The translations under genes were made by a program, and so were the position numbers. The notes beneath the pieces are model-generated. The model was given only the letters and a program-made list of their open reading frames with translations. It did not search any database and was not told where the DNA came from. A stretch of 64,000 nt of DNA. Source: an uncultured Pseudomonadota bacterium. Lineage in GTDB: Bacteria > Pseudomonadota > Alphaproteobacteria > RF32 > CAG-239. Of this stretch, positions 63,437 through 64,000 are shown piece after piece. The DNA lies in contig CASFUZ010000001.1 in the NCBI GenBank assembly GCA_949298065.1, forward strand, positions 118,522-182,521, given 5' to 3'. Position 1 is the stretch's first letter, and each line of letters begins with the position of its first letter.

Positions 63437-63823
63437 ATGAACAAAATGGTCATTAAAGGTTCTCTTGTAGATATACAAGGTACCTTGCTGTTGTCTGATT
63501 TTGGGTATTCACTCAATCAGAAGCTCTATGATGCAATGATTGAGGCTATGAACGAAGGTGCAAAAATTTACATCTACAGTTGGACACCGCATCAAATGCG
63601 CGGCCTCCTAAAACAATTTGGAGTAGATGTAGAAAAATTCACCTTCATCCCCAAGGTTTCATTAAGCAATTACCAAATATTCGTAACCGGAATAGTGGTA
63701 GATAATGAAAATCCGGCCCAAAACTACGATGCTTCCCACATCCTTCCGTGGGGAGAAAACTTTGATTTCATAAATCAAAGACAAATTCCATCAAACTTTG
63801 CTTCGGCAAAAGTAATGGAATAA
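63437..63823 (+). CDS. HAD-like protein with altered motif I
   Basis: 128 residues. Motif I-like VDIQGTLLLSD keeps the first Asp and G-T but has Gln in place of the second Asp. A motif II-like strand YIYSWTP and a motif IV-like GIVVDNENPA follow. The Lys of motif III is not obvious (FIPKVSLSNYQ could hold it). This suggests a HAD fold with lost or changed activity. The start at 63437 has no ribosome site but shares AAAACATATATT with 33185. A terminator follows. Confidence 0.6.
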   Translation: MNKMVIKGSLVDIQGTLLLSDFGYSLNQKLYDAMIEAMNEGAKIYIYSWTPHQMRGLLKQFGVDVEKFTFIPKVSLSNYQIFVTGIVVDNENPAQNYDASHILPWGENFDFINQRQIPSNFASAKVME

Positions 63824-63837
63824 GTCTTATATTAAAC

Positions 63838-63873
63838 AAAAAAAGAGTAGGAAAACATCCCTGCTCTTTTTTG
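63838..63873. terminator. Intrinsic terminator after the HAD-like gene
   Basis: AAAAAGAGTAGG pairs with CCTGCTCTTTTT (one G-U pair), with A and T tracts. Confidence 0.8.
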
Positions 63874-63917
63874 TTTAATAATCCAGCGAATTACCGCCCG
63901 CACAAGCCAGCCGTAAC

Positions 63918-63950
63918 GGCGGCTCTATTGCCTGTCGGCAAATCACCGCC
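63918..63950. repeat. Nested GC-rich hairpin near the right edge
   Basis: GGCGG (63918-63922) pairs with CCGCC (63946-63950), and inside it TTGCC (63928-63932) pairs with GGCAA (63937-63941). It is GC-rich against an AT-rich background. From 63874 to the end of the window I see no gene; this may be an intergenic repeat or the end of a structured RNA. Confidence 0.45.
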
Positions 63951-64000
63951 TAACCGCTGCTATAGCTCTCGCAAAAAAAATGTTCCCCAAACATTTTTTT

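Overview
The window comes from a low-GC alphaproteobacterium with a chromosome rich in housekeeping genes. The evidence is a CcrM-type GANTC methyltransferase, an lspA / DUF3035-like lipoprotein / paired M16 peptidase cluster, a flgB-flgC-fliE operon and a ppx-rlmE pair, which are arrangements familiar from Alphaproteobacteria. The lineage is probably an uncultured, host- or gut-associated group; that placement is inference. Most genes lie on the minus strand in tight runs with overlapping stop and start codons (TAATG, ATGA).

From 0 to 25.2 kb the content is ordinary chromosome: a ZIP transporter, a Nudix hydrolase, gatCAB, sppA, fabI, a YihY-type membrane protein, recA, trkH, a degenerate nuclease-like gene with metG, an iron alcohol dehydrogenase, a DHH phosphoesterase, the MBL-tatD-holB-tmk-dac-rlpA run, an MltB-like lytic transglycosylase, a sugar transporter and pyrF. 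Several genes serve cell-wall growth and envelope quality control (dac, rlpA, mltB-like, sppA, lspA, M16 pair).

From 25.37 to 32.95 kb lies an integrated mobile element of about 7.6 kb, much more AT-rich than its surroundings. It is bounded by 21-bp direct repeats of the 3' end of tRNA-Ser(UGA). A DUF6538-type tyrosine integrase sits beside the intact tRNA. The element also carries two convergent serine recombinases, an operon of four small genes (two with N-terminal SHOCT-like hairpins), several unknown genes, and at its far end a strongly structured non-coding stretch of about 290 bases. No capsid, tail or replication-initiator genes are recognisable, so it is not a prophage I can name.

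From 33 to 54.6 kb the chromosome resumes: a tandem-repeat block, mutL, pgi, the two M16 peptidases, lipoprotein, lspA, mgtE, tRNA-Leu(GAG), a small HTH gene with a remarkable structured leader, flagellar rod genes with a free-standing FlhB C-terminal-like protein, rsmB, two tandem unknown paralogues, pmbA/tldD, rlmE with two ppx/gppA paralogues, and ccrM.

From 54.7 to 64 kb the content is more lineage-specific. It holds a second tandem pair of unknown paralogues, rnhB, a divergent HAM1/RdgB-like protein, acpS, a membrane-anchored phosphoesterase, two GNAT acetyltransferases, a protein with duplicated AT-hook-like basic motifs, a truncated LysR protein facing a full LysR regulator and an XRE regulator, and an HAD-like protein with an altered motif I. 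Several of these orphan genes lack a Shine-Dalgarno sequence.

The best candidates for undescribed biology are the structured RNA at the end of the tRNA-Ser element, the four-gene SHOCT operon inside it, and the HTH-gene leader at 43.1-43.3 kb. That leader combines nested stems, an intrinsic terminator and an anti-Shine-Dalgarno octamer.
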